A stretch of DNA of 64,000 nucleotides from Burkholderiaceae bacterium 16 (lineage in GTDB: Bacteria; Pseudomonadota; Gammaproteobacteria; Burkholderiales; Burkholderiaceae): contig JYOD01000084.1 in assembly GCA_000955785.1 (NCBI GenBank), positions 44,298-108,297 of the forward strand. Direction: 5' to 3'. A program made the translations under genes and the position numbers. Within the stretch, counting starts at the first letter, position 1, and each line of letters starts with the position of its first letter. The notes beneath the pieces were generated by a model. The model saw only the letters and a list, made by a program, of their open reading frames with translations. It had not been told where the DNA came from and did not search any database. Shown in pieces: positions 50,401-58,190 of this stretch.

Positions 50401-51336
50401 TTAAACCGTGGTCGCTTCCGGCACGGCGTTGCCGAGCAGGAAATTCAGGTGAATGCGGTTGAAGGTGGCGGCATCCTCGAACTGCGGCCAGTGGCCACAG
50501 CCGTCCATCACCGTGAACAGCGCGCCGGGAATCATGGTGGCGATGCGGCGGCCTTCCGAGACATCGGCGGTGGGGTCGTCGGAGGTCCACAGCACCAGCG
50601 TCGGGGCCTTGATACGGCCATAGTGCTCGGCGCGCAGGATGTTGCGCTGGCGCGTTTTCATGTCCTGCAGCACCATATTGCCGCGCTGGGCCTCGACCAT
50701 GCCCGCTTGCGCGTAGATGGCCTGGCGCGTGGCGATTAGGTCGTCGAAGGCCTTGGCCTTGTCGGCCATCAGCCATTCCACGCGGGCCTTGATGAAGTCC
50801 CAGCCCGGTTCTTCCACGGCGCGCATCGACAGCGTCTTGAGGCGCTCCATCACCACCGGGTCCGCCTGCGAGCCGCCGGCCGTGTTCAGTACCAGCCGCT
50901 CCACCCGCTCGGGATGGTCGATGGCCAGCCGCGAAGCCACCCAGCCGCCCAGCGATTCACCGCTGAACGAGGCGCGCTCGATGCCCAGGGCATCCATCAC
51001 GCGGATCACATGGTCGACGTAGTCGGAAATCTCGCGCCCGCCTGCCGGCTTGTCGGTCCAGCCGTGGCCGATCATGTCGATGGCCCATACGTCGAAATGC
51101 TCGGCATGCGATCGCAGGTTGCGTACATAAGCCTCGGCGTGGCCGCCGACACCATGCAGCAGAATCAATGCGGGCTTGTCGCTGCTGCCGGCATGCAGGT
51201 ACCGGGTGCGGATGCCCTTGGCATCGAGCCAGCCCTGGCTGAAGGAAACGCCGCGCAACTCGCCCCAGATGCTCTGGAACGGCTGGCTGGCCTGGCTGGA
51301 CGGGACGGGCTTGAGGCTGGTGGCGGCGCTGGACAT
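50401..51336 (-). CDS. mhpC: MhpC, meta-cleavage product hydrolase
   Basis: A 311-residue alpha/beta hydrolase acting on the meta-cleavage product 2-hydroxy-6-oxonona-2,4-dienedioate to release succinate and 2-hydroxypentadienoate. The family pattern RTRYLHAGSSDKPALILLHGVGGHAEAYVRNL, the nucleophile elbow GESLGGW with Ser, LVLWTSDDPTAD (acid) and VMDGCGHWPQFEDAATFNRIHLNFL (catalytic His) are all present. It is first in the operon, with the divergent mhpR on the other side of a 133-base promoter region. Confidence 0.93.
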   Translation of the reverse strand: MSSAATSLKPVPSSQASQPFQSIWGELRGVSFSQGWLDAKGIRTRYLHAGSSDKPALILLHGVGGHAEAYVRNLRSHAEHFDVWAIDMIGHGWTDKPAGGREISDYVDHVIRVMDALGIERASFSGESLGGWVASRLAIDHPERVERLVLNTAGGSQADPVVMERLKTLSMRAVEEPGWDFIKARVEWLMADKAKAFDDLIATRQAIYAQAGMVEAQRGNMVLQDMKTRQRNILRAEHYGRIKAPTLVLWTSDDPTADVSEGRRIATMIPGALFTVMDGCGHWPQFEDAATFNRIHLNFLLGNAVPEATTV

Positions 51337-51376
51337 CGTGTCTCCTTCGTTCGTGAGTGTCTAAGTAGTACAGCGG

Positions 51377-51405
51377 AGTGTAGAGACCCGATTGCATCCC
51401 GACAA
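51377..51405 (-). promoter_or_regulatory. Candidate sigma70 promoter of the mhp operon
   Basis: On the minus strand TTGTCG (51400-51405) and TACACT (51377-51382) are separated by 17 bases and would start transcription near 51370, giving a short leader for mhpC. The MhpR-type palindrome at 51420-51436 is then centred close to -58. Confidence 0.5.
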
Positions 51406-51419
51406 AAAAACGAACAGAA

Positions 51420-51436
51420 TGTGCAAGGAGTGCACA
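51420..51436. promoter_or_regulatory. MhpR-type operator TGTGCA-N5-TGCACA
   Basis: TGTGCAAGGAGTGCACA is a perfect 6+5+6 inverted repeat in the mhpR-mhpC spacer. The known E. coli MhpR site, GGTGCACCTGGTGCACA, shares the TGCAC core and, as far as I recall, is centred at the same distance (-58) upstream of the mhp promoter. Confidence 0.7.
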
Positions 51437-51469
51437 ACGTTGATTTAAAAGGATTTTTTAGGGTAATTT

Positions 51470-52291
51470 ATGCCGCATAGCCGAACCTCCCCATATGCCA
51501 GCGTGCGCGGGCTTACCCGTGGACTGGACGTGCTGAAGGCGCTGAACCGGATGGAAAGCGGGCGCGGGACCGCCCTGCAACTGAGCGAGCTGACCGGGCT
51601 GCACCGCACCACGGTCAGGCGCTTGCTGGAGACGCTGATCGCCGAAGGCTACGTGCGCCGCAGCGAATCGGACGACAGCTATCGCCTGACGCTGCAGGTA
51701 CGGGCCCTGAGTGAAGGCTTCAATGACGACGAGTGGATCTCCACCATCGCCGCGCCGCTGATGGGAGAACTTTTGCAGCGCGTGCTGTGGCCGTCCGACC
51801 TGACGACGCCCGACGGCGACGCCATGATCATTCGCGAAACCACCCATCGCTTCAGCCCGCTGTCCTTTCACCGTGCGATGGTGGGACGGCGCCTGCCGAT
51901 GCTCTCGACGGCAGCCGGGCGGGCCTATTTTGCGTATTGCGGCGACGCCGAACGGGACGACATCCTCAACCTGCTCCGTTCGGGGGCGGGGGGCGAAGAA
52001 CAAGCGGCGCTGGCCAATAACGCAGCCTATGTCCGCAAGCTGGTGGAGCGCGTGCGCGCGGATGGCTTTGGCTCCAATCGCGGCGACTGGCTCGAGCAGC
52101 GCAAGATCGGCGCCGTCGCCGTGCCGATCCGGCACCAGGACCGCGTGCGCGGCAGCCTGAACGTAGTGTATCTCTCGCGCGCCCTGAGCGAGGAAGAAGC
52201 GATCAAGCGGTTCGTTGCGCCGCTGCAGGACATCGCAAATCGTGTCCAGGAAGGCATGGCCGCGCCCGTGCCAGCACGGCAAACCACCTAG
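51470..52291 (+). CDS. mhpR: MhpR, IclR-family activator
   Basis: A 273-residue IclR-type regulator: winged helix at residues about 14-75 (SVRGLTRGLDVLKALNRM, LSELTGLHRTTVRRLLETLIAEGYVRR) and an effector domain from about 90 (WISTIAAPLMGELLQRVLWPSDLTTPDGDAMIIRET, the GRAYFAY region). IclR members regulate aromatic operons; divergence from mhpC identifies it as MhpR, which responds to 3-HPP. The TAG stop (52289-52291) is part of the CTAG sequence duplicated when the IS element inserted, so the coding frame itself is intact. Confidence 0.92.
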   Translation: MPHSRTSPYASVRGLTRGLDVLKALNRMESGRGTALQLSELTGLHRTTVRRLLETLIAEGYVRRSESDDSYRLTLQVRALSEGFNDDEWISTIAAPLMGELLQRVLWPSDLTTPDGDAMIIRETTHRFSPLSFHRAMVGRRLPMLSTAAGRAYFAYCGDAERDDILNLLRSGAGGEEQAALANNAAYVRKLVERVRADGFGSNRGDWLEQRKIGAVAVPIRHQDRVRGSLNVVYLSRALSEEEAIKRFVAPLQDIANRVQEGMAAPVPARQTT

Positions 52292-53892
52292 GAGCCTGTC
52301 AGTCTTTCCGGCCTTCCAATCGATGATGTCCTGCCAGATAATCGTGGCAGCCCAACCGAGAGACTTCCCCGATGAGCCGCTTCGTTCCCGTTGACCGAGA
52401 CACTGCGTACCTGCTGCCTCCGTCGGTGGACGAATGGTTGCCAAGTGATCACCTGGCGCGCTTCGTGGTCGACGTCATCGAGCAGCTTGATCTGAGCGAA
52501 CTGACGCGCCAATACGCGAGCCGAGGCTCAGCGGCGCACCATCCGGCAGTGTTGCTGGGCCTGCTGATCTACGGCTACGCCAGCGGCGTGCACTCCAGCC
52601 GCAAGATCGAACGTGCGACCTACGACTCGGTGGCTTTCCGCTACGTGGCAGCCAACACCCACCCGGATCACGACACGCTGGCGACGTTCCAACTTCGATT
52701 CCTGAAGGAAGTGGAGTCGCTGTTCGTGCAGGTGCTGGTGTTGGCACGCGAGATGAAACTGCTCAAGCTCGGGCACATTGCGCTGGACGGCACCAAGATC
52801 GACGCCAACGCGAGCAAACACCGCGCCCTGTCGTGGGGGCATGCCCACAAAATCGAGGCGCAGTTGCGACAGGAAGTGCAGGCCCTGCTTGCGCTGGCCG
52901 AGACCAGCGACCGCGCCGCCATCCCGGATGGCATGGACGTGCCAGCGGAGATCGCACGACGCGAAGATCGCTTGAGCGCGATGGCGCTGGCCAAGGCAAA
53001 GATCGAGCAGCGTGCCGCCGAGCGTCATCAACTCGAACAGCAGGAGTACGAGGCCAAGACGGCTAAGCGCAAGTCTCAGCGGGACGCTGGCAAGAAGCCG
53101 CGCGGCAAGGACCCCGAGCCGCCAGAGGCTGGCCCCAAGGACGGCGACCAAGTCAACCTCACGGATGAGCAGTCGCGCATCATGCCCGTCTCGGGCGGGG
53201 GCTTCGAGCAAAGCTACAACGCGCAAGCCGGCGTGGATACCGAGACGATGATGGTGGTCACCCGACACGTGAGCCAGGCGTGCAACGACAAGCGAGAAGT
53301 CGTGCCCACGCTGGAGCAGATCGCGGCGTTGCCCGCGGTGCTGGGCGAGGTGCACACGCTGATCACGGACAACGGCTTCTTCAGTCAGGCCAACGTGATC
53401 GCCTGCCGCGAGGCGGGGGTCGAGCCGCTGCTGGCGCTCAAGAGGGAATCGCATCATGCCCCCGTGCTGGAGCGCTTCGCCCCCGATGCTCCCGCCCCCC
53501 AGACGAAGGACCCGGTTGTGCAGATGGCGCACCGTCTGGGCACACAAGCCGGGCGCGCCCTCTACAGCCTGCGCAAGCAGACGGTGGAGCCGGTGTTCGG
53601 CATCATCAAGCGGGTGATGGGTTGGCGCCAGATGAGCATGCGCGGGCTGGCCCACGCCCAAGGCGAATGGAGCTTGGTGACCATGGCCTGGAACATCAAG
53701 CGCATGCATGTGCTGCGCACCGCGTGAGGGGAAAAGTGTGCCCCGGTCACGCCTAAAACAAGTCCTCAGGCGGCTCGATACGACCTCGTGGAGACTCGCC
53801 AACCGCTGAGAACGCTCGATCAGCGCGACGCCGTCCAAGAAACGCGTCGCACCGATCCATCGGATTCGCTCGGGCTCAAGTCCGACAGCCTC
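52292..53892. mobile_element. IS1182-type insertion sequence
   Basis: A 1601-base element. Ends GAGCCTGTCAGTCTT (left) and its inverted relative GAGGCTGTCGGACTT (right, reverse complement of the last bases) match at 12 of 15 positions. Both flanks carry CTAG: 52288-52291 and 53893-53896, a 4-bp target duplication typical of IS1182. It holds one complete transposase gene, so may be active. It separates mhpR from the Bug gene downstream of the hpa operon. Confidence 0.9.
52372..53727 (+). CDS. IS1182-family transposase
   Basis: A 451-residue DDE transposase. The N-terminal DUF772-type domain reads FVPVDRDTAYLLPPSVDEWLPSDHLARFVVDVIEQLDLSELTRQYASRG; the catalytic region includes HIALDGTKIDANASKH (first Asp) and HTLITDNGFFSQANVIA (second Asp), with the Glu near VEPVFGIIKRVMGWRQMSMRGL. 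A charged coiled segment (about 175-250, rich in Ala/Glu/Arg and KKPRGKDPEPPEAGPKDGDQ) lies between. No frameshift is seen. Confidence 0.93.
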   Translation: MSRFVPVDRDTAYLLPPSVDEWLPSDHLARFVVDVIEQLDLSELTRQYASRGSAAHHPAVLLGLLIYGYASGVHSSRKIERATYDSVAFRYVAANTHPDHDTLATFQLRFLKEVESLFVQVLVLAREMKLLKLGHIALDGTKIDANASKHRALSWGHAHKIEAQLRQEVQALLALAETSDRAAIPDGMDVPAEIARREDRLSAMALAKAKIEQRAAERHQLEQQEYEAKTAKRKSQRDAGKKPRGKDPEPPEAGPKDGDQVNLTDEQSRIMPVSGGGFEQSYNAQAGVDTETMMVVTRHVSQACNDKREVVPTLEQIAALPAVLGEVHTLITDNGFFSQANVIACREAGVEPLLALKRESHHAPVLERFAPDAPAPQTKDPVVQMAHRLGTQAGRALYSLRKQTVEPVFGIIKRVMGWRQMSMRGLAHAQGEWSLVTMAWNIKRMHVLRTA

Positions 53893-53903
53893 CTAGGCGC
53901 GGC

Positions 53904-54914
53904 TCAGTCCAGCACGATCTTGTGCGCGCGGATCAAGGCTCCCCACTTCACGCGCTCACGCTCCACGAACTCGGCAAATCCTGCCCGCGTGTCGCCCATG
54001 GGTTCAAGGCCAAGCTCCTGCATATGCCTGACCACAGCCGGATCCTTCAGCGCGGCCGTGATCGCCGCGTTGAGTTTGTCGACTGAAGCGGCCGGCGTGC
54101 CGGCCGGCACTACCACGCCCTGCCAGGCAAAAGCCGTGAACCCCGGCAAGCCGGCTTGCGCAAAGGTCGGAACATCCGGCAGTACCGCCGATCGTTGTTC
54201 AGCGGGCAGCGCAATCGCTCGCAGGCGGCCGGCGCGGGTCAGCGGCACCGCTGCCGACAGGTCAGCCATCATGAAATCGACCTGTCCGCCCGCCACGTCT
54301 TGCAGCGCCGGCAGGGTGCCCTCGTAGGGCGCATGCACCGCGCTGGCCTGCACGCGGTCCAGCATCAGTTCGGCACTCAGATGATGCGGGCTGCCGGCGC
54401 CCACCGAGGCATAGGTCGCCTTGCCCTGCCCGGCCTTTATCCAGGCGATGAACTCGGGCAGCATATTCATCGGCAGAGCCGGGTTGGTCACCAGCACCAC
54501 CGGCAGCTTCACGAGCGAGGTAACCAGCGCGAAGTCCCTGCCGACGTCGTAAGGCAGCTTGCGATACAGCGCGGGATTGAGCACCAGTATGCCCTGCCCG
54601 GCGGTCAGCAGCAGCGTGGCGCCGTCGGCGCGGGCCTTGGCCACGTCCTGCGCGGCCAGGATGGTGGCGCCACCGGGCTTGTTGTCGACCACGATGTTCC
54701 GGTGCATGACCGGCGTGATCGTCTGCGCGACGATGCGCGTGGCGAGGTCACTGCCGCCGCCCGCGGTAGAGGGCACCACCCAGCGTGCGGGGGGATCGGC
54801 GGCCAGGGCCTGAGTAACGCCGCAGAGCGATGCCGTCAGCAGGACCGCAGCACGGAATGTTTGCCGCGCGATAGAGAGCGAGCGCGCGCATGGCGGGCAG
54901 GCTGATGTTTGCAT
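53904..54914 (-). CDS. Bug/TctC-type receptor at the end of the hpa operon
   Basis: A 336-residue solute receptor of the Bug family. The signal peptide is long and carries several cysteines (MQTSACPPCARSLSIARQTFRAAVLLTASLCGVTQALA). Family blocks RWVVPSTAGGGSDLATRIVAQTITP, VVDNKPGGATILAAQDVAKARADGATLL and KATYASVGAGSPHHLSAELML are clear. Start ATG 54914 follows GAGGAGT. It lies 272 bases after hpaI, behind palindromic repeats, so co-transcription is uncertain. It may serve homoprotocatechuate or a related carboxylate. Its 3' end is 11 bases from the IS target site. Confidence 0.88.
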   Translation of the reverse strand: MQTSACPPCARSLSIARQTFRAAVLLTASLCGVTQALAADPPARWVVPSTAGGGSDLATRIVAQTITPVMHRNIVVDNKPGGATILAAQDVAKARADGATLLLTAGQGILVLNPALYRKLPYDVGRDFALVTSLVKLPVVLVTNPALPMNMLPEFIAWIKAGQGKATYASVGAGSPHHLSAELMLDRVQASAVHAPYEGTLPALQDVAGGQVDFMMADLSAAVPLTRAGRLRAIALPAEQRSAVLPDVPTFAQAGLPGFTAFAWQGVVVPAGTPAASVDKLNAAITAALKDPAVVRHMQELGLEPMGDTRAGFAEFVERERVKWGALIRAHKIVLD

Positions 54915-55186
54915 ATTGTGACTCCTCGCTTTCTCTCTTGTTTTTCGTACTGCCAGGATGGGACCTGCTTCGGATACGCTGATCTGCTCCTCTCTCCCGC
55001 TTGTGGAAAAAGAGGGCGGGGGAGAGGGCGGGCGCTGGTTACGCCTTCGTGCTGGAAAAAACCATTGGCTCCGCTTCAAGTGGTTCCTGGCCAAACCGCC
55101 CCTCTCCCCAACCCTCTCCCCATGAGGGGAGAGGGAGTAACAGCCGTCGTCATTGCAGACGGTTTTGGCGCACCGGCCGGCTCCGG
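54915..55186. repeat. Palindromic repeats between hpaI and the Bug gene
   Basis: This 272-base spacer contains CCCTCTCCCC 55112-55121 paired with GGGGAGAGGG 55126-55135, the stem CCGTC 55144-55148 / GACGG 55158-55162 followed by TTTT, and inverted CCCGC...GGGCGGG sequence near 54990-55025. It includes the second copy of the 59-bp repeat. It probably reduces or stops transcription between the two genes. Confidence 0.6.
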
Positions 55187-55187
55187 C
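55129..55187. repeat. 59-bp dispersed intergenic repeat, copy 2
   Basis: From GAGAGGGAGTAACAGCCG to CCGGCTCCGGC, matching 39458-39516 at about 49 of 59 positions by eye. It abuts the hpaI stop codon at 55187-55189 and has the same orientation relative to the upstream gene as copy 1. Confidence 0.75.
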
Positions 55188-55990
55188 TAGTACGTCTTGT
55201 CCCCGCCGGCCCCGGCACCGCCCTGCCCCTTGAACTGCGCAGCCAGGCTTTCCGCCGCACGGGCCAGCATCGTGGCATCCACGCCAACCGCGGTAAACGT
55301 CGTCCCGAGGGCCATGTACTTGCGGGACTGCGCCACATCGGCGCTGAGAATGCCCGCCCCCTTGCCGGCGCGGCGGATGCGCGCGATGGCGCCGGCGATG
55401 GCGCTCTGTACCTCTGCATGGCCCGGATTGCCAAGGTGCCCCATATCGGCAGCCAGGTCCGCCGGGCCGATGAATACGCCGTCCACGCCTTCGGTGGCCG
55501 CGATCTCATCCAGATGTTCAAGCCCGGCGCGCGTCTCTACCTGCACCAGCACGCACATCTCGCTGTTGGCGCGGCCCAGGTAGCCATCGACGCGGTTCCA
55601 GCGCGAGGCGCGCGCCATCGCGCTGCCCACGCCGCGCACGCCTTCCGGCGGATAGCGCGTCGCCGCTACGGCGGCGGCTGCCTCGGCTGCGTCCTGCACC
55701 ATGGGCACCAGCAGCGTCTGCACGCCAAGGTCGAGCAGTTGCTTGATCTGCACGGTGTCGTTCCAGGACGCGCGCACCACCGGTTGTACCGGATAGGCGG
55801 CCAGCGCCTGCAACTGCGCCAGGATGGACGGCACCGTGTTGGGCGCGTGCTCGCCGTCGATCAACAGCCAGTCGAAGCCGGCGCCGGCGAGCACCTCGGC
55901 CGCGTACGGACTGGCCAGCCCGAGCCACAGCCCGAGCTGCTGGTCGCCCGCGGCGAGCGCGCGCTTGAAGGTATTGAGGGGAAATTCCAT
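55187..55990 (-). CDS. hpaI: HpaI, 4-hydroxy-2-oxoheptanedioate aldolase
   Basis: A 267-residue class II pyruvate aldolase that cleaves 4-hydroxy-2-oxoheptane-1,7-dioate into pyruvate and succinate semialdehyde, ending the homoprotocatechuate pathway. Family features: LGLWLGLASPYAAEVLAGAGFDWLLIDGEHAPN (metal Asp/Glu), PVVRASWNDTVQIKQLLDLGVQTLLVPMVQDA (catalytic Arg), YPPEGVRGVGSAMARASRW and VQVETRAGLEHLDEIAATEGVDGVFIGPADLAADMG. The start MEFPLNTF at 55990 is standard for HpaI. It is 13 bases after hpaH in the operon. Confidence 0.95.
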   Translation of the reverse strand: MEFPLNTFKRALAAGDQQLGLWLGLASPYAAEVLAGAGFDWLLIDGEHAPNTVPSILAQLQALAAYPVQPVVRASWNDTVQIKQLLDLGVQTLLVPMVQDAAEAAAAVAATRYPPEGVRGVGSAMARASRWNRVDGYLGRANSEMCVLVQVETRAGLEHLDEIAATEGVDGVFIGPADLAADMGHLGNPGHAEVQSAIAGAIARIRRAGKGAGILSADVAQSRKYMALGTTFTAVGVDATMLARAAESLAAQFKGQGGAGAGGDKTY

Positions 55991-56003
55991 GATGGCCTCG
56001 GAT

Positions 56004-56807
56004 TCATGCGAAATGGCAAGCCACGGCGCCCAGCGCGCCGTAGTCCACCTGGAATGTATCACCCGGGCTGGCCGCCACCGGCCGGGTGAAGGAGCCGCCA
56101 AGGATCACCTCGCCCGCTTCCAGGCCCACGCCAAAGGGATGGAGCTTGTTCGCCAGCCAGGCCACGCCGTTGGCCGGATGGTTGAGTACGCCGGCGGCCA
56201 CGCCGGTTTCCTCGATCGCGCCATTGCGCGACATGATGGCCGAGACCCAGCGCAGGTCTACATCAAAGGGCCGCACCGGCCGGCCGCCCATCACCACCCC
56301 GGCATTGGCGGCATTGTCGGCGATGGTGTCGAACACCTTGCGCGGGCGCTTGCTGTCGGGGTCGATTGAATGGCTGCGCGCATCGATGATCTCGAGCGCG
56401 GGGATCACGTACGCGGTGGCGTCGTAGACGTCGAACAGCGTGCAGTGCGGCCCCTTGAGCGGCTTGCCCAGCACAAAGGCCAGCTCCACTTCCACGCGCG
56501 GCACGATGAACTGGCCGGGGGGAATCGTCGCGCCGTCCTGGAAGAACATATCGTCAAGCAGGGTGCCGTAGTCGGGCTCGTCGATCTGCGAGGACAGCTG
56601 CATGGCGCGCGAGGTCAAGCCGATCTTGTGACCCTTGACGGTGCGGCCCCCGGCCAGCTTGTGCGCAACCCATTCGCGCTGGATGGCGTAGGCGTCTTCG
56701 ATGGTGATTTCGGGATGGTCCAGCGAGATCTGCCGGATCTGCTTGCGCGATTGTTCCGCGTCGTGCAGGCGATGGGCAAGCTGGCGAATCAGCTCAGGGC
56801 TGAGCAT
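56004..56807 (-). CDS. hpaH: HpaH, 2-oxohept-4-ene-1,7-dioate hydratase
   Basis: A 267-residue FAH-fold hydratase, the pathway equivalent of MhpD. Blocks: VKGHKIGLTSRAMQLSSQIDEPDYGTLLDDMFF, PRVEVELAFVLGKPLKGPHCTLFDVYDATAYVIPALEIIDARSHSIDPDSKRP (longer loop diagnostic of HpaH) and IADNAANAGVVMGGRPVRP. The start MLSPELIRQLAHRLHDAE matches the E. coli enzyme. It hydrates 2-oxohept-4-ene-1,7-dioate for HpaI. Confidence 0.95.
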   Translation of the reverse strand: MLSPELIRQLAHRLHDAEQSRKQIRQISLDHPEITIEDAYAIQREWVAHKLAGGRTVKGHKIGLTSRAMQLSSQIDEPDYGTLLDDMFFQDGATIPPGQFIVPRVEVELAFVLGKPLKGPHCTLFDVYDATAYVIPALEIIDARSHSIDPDSKRPRKVFDTIADNAANAGVVMGGRPVRPFDVDLRWVSAIMSRNGAIEETGVAAGVLNHPANGVAWLANKLHPFGVGLEAGEVILGGSFTRPVAASPGDTFQVDYGALGAVACHFA

Positions 56808-56851
56808 GGGGTCTCCGTGGGTAGCGTTGAGATCGGGTGGCGTGGTGCCCG

Positions 56852-57241
56852 TCAGGCCTTCTTGAAGCGGGCATGGACGTTGTTGTGCTTGTAGCTGCCG
56901 CCCTCGTTGAACTCAACCAGCTCCATCGACAGCGCCAGGTAGCGCCGCGCGTACAGCTCGGCAAAGTGCGCCTTGACGGCCTCGAACAACGCGTCGCAGG
57001 CCGTCTTTTTTACCGCTTCGGGGCGTCCGGCGCCGATCTTCAGCGTGATGTGGACGAAGGCATAGTCTTCCTCGCCGTCCGCCATGCGGTAGTCGGACAG
57101 CGCCAGCGCGCGCGAGCGGATGCCGCCGATGGGAAACACGCCATCCTGCGCGATCAGCACGTCGTTGATGGTCTTGAGCAGGGCCGGCACGCGCGCCTCG
57201 GCCCGGATGTTGTCGGTGTACTCGACGATGATGTGGGGCAT
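56852..57241 (-). CDS. hpaF: HpaF, 5-carboxymethyl-2-hydroxymuconate isomerase
   Basis: A 129-residue tautomerase-superfamily enzyme using an N-terminal proline: after removal of Met1 the chain starts PHIIVEYTDNIRAEARVPALL, with Pro1 as general base. ALSDYRMADGEEDYAFVHITLKIGAGRPEAVKK and the C-terminal ALSMELVEFNEGGSYKHNNVHARFKK are family features. It isomerises the dicarboxylic ring-opened intermediate. It sits 39 bases after hpaD and 44 before hpaH in the operon. Confidence 0.95.
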   Translation of the reverse strand: MPHIIVEYTDNIRAEARVPALLKTINDVLIAQDGVFPIGGIRSRALALSDYRMADGEEDYAFVHITLKIGAGRPEAVKKTACDALFEAVKAHFAELYARRYLALSMELVEFNEGGSYKHNNVHARFKKA

Positions 57242-57280
57242 TGGCGGCCTCGTTGGTGAGTCGTGATCAGTCGTGATCCG

Positions 57281-58129
57281 TCAGCGCACCGGGAAGACCG
57301 CATTGATCTGGCCGGTGCCGGAGCTGGTGAAATAGTCGGTGACGATATCGACGGGCTGGTCGTATTTGTCCCAGCCCAGCAGCCCAAGCAGCATGGCCGT
57401 ATCGTGCATGCCGCCCTCGCCGATGCAGTGCTCGTTGTACTCCGGCAGCATGCGGCAGAAGGTGGCCCAGTCGCCCTGCTTCCACAGTTCCACCACGCGC
57501 AGGTCCACCTGTTTGAAGAACTCGCGGCTGATCTGGTGGATGCTTTCCTCCGGGCTGTTGTTGTCGTTGAAGCGGTGCGACAGCGAGCCGCTGGCGAGAA
57601 AGGCCACATTGGCGTCGCTGGCCTCGATGGACTCGCGCAGCGCGGCGCCAAAGCGGCGGCTCTCGTCGAGCTGGTGCCAGGCGCACCAGGCCGCGACCGA
57701 CACCACCTTGAAGTGGCGGTCGGCGTTCATGTAGCGCATCGGCACCAGCGTGCCGTATTCCAGTTCCAGGCTGGCGATCTCATGGGCGCGCGTCATCACG
57801 CCACGTTCAGTCGCGGTGCTGGCGATCAGGCGGCCCAGTTCGGGGTTGCCGTCGTAGGCATAGGTCATGTCCTTGATGAAATGCGGCAGCTCGTTGCTGG
57901 TGTAGATGCCCTCGAAATGCGCGTTGCAGTTGACGTGGTAGCCGGCGTTGACCAGCCAGTGCACATCGGCCACTACGATGGTGTCCACCCCAAGCTCGCG
58001 GCAGCGCCGGCCGATTTCGCGGTGGCCGGCGATTGCCGCTTCGCGGCAACCGTGGTGCTTGCCGGGTAGCTCCGACAGGTACATCGACGGTACGTGCGTG
58101 ATCTTGGCGGCGAGTGAAAGCTTGCCCAT
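57281..58129 (-). CDS. hpaD: HpaD, homoprotocatechuate 2,3-dioxygenase
   Basis: A 282-residue class III extradiol dioxygenase that cleaves 3,4-dihydroxyphenylacetate to 5-carboxymethyl-2-hydroxymuconic semialdehyde. The sequence follows the E. coli protein nearly throughout: KLSLAAKITHVPSMYLSELPG, HHGCREAAIAGHREIGRRCRELGVDTIVVADVHWLVNAGYHVNCNAHFEGIYTSNELPHFIKDM, ASGSLSHRFNDNN and the GEGGMHDTAMLLGLLGWDKYD ending. Iron-ligand histidines and the Glu are in these blocks. The first ring-cleaving enzyme of the operon, coupled to hpaE 61 bases upstream. Confidence 0.96.
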   Translation of the reverse strand: MGKLSLAAKITHVPSMYLSELPGKHHGCREAAIAGHREIGRRCRELGVDTIVVADVHWLVNAGYHVNCNAHFEGIYTSNELPHFIKDMTYAYDGNPELGRLIASTATERGVMTRAHEIASLELEYGTLVPMRYMNADRHFKVVSVAAWCAWHQLDESRRFGAALRESIEASDANVAFLASGSLSHRFNDNNSPEESIHQISREFFKQVDLRVVELWKQGDWATFCRMLPEYNEHCIGEGGMHDTAMLLGLLGWDKYDQPVDIVTDYFTSSGTGQINAVFPVR

Positions 58130-58190
58130 TGCGGTGTCTCCTGTTTTGTCATGGCGCCGGTTCGCAGCCCACCCGGCGCGCCGGGTGCTC

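Noticed and set aside
52528..53838. 436-codon minus-strand frame within the IS
   Set aside because: Shadow of the transposase; the plus frame has all DDE motifs.
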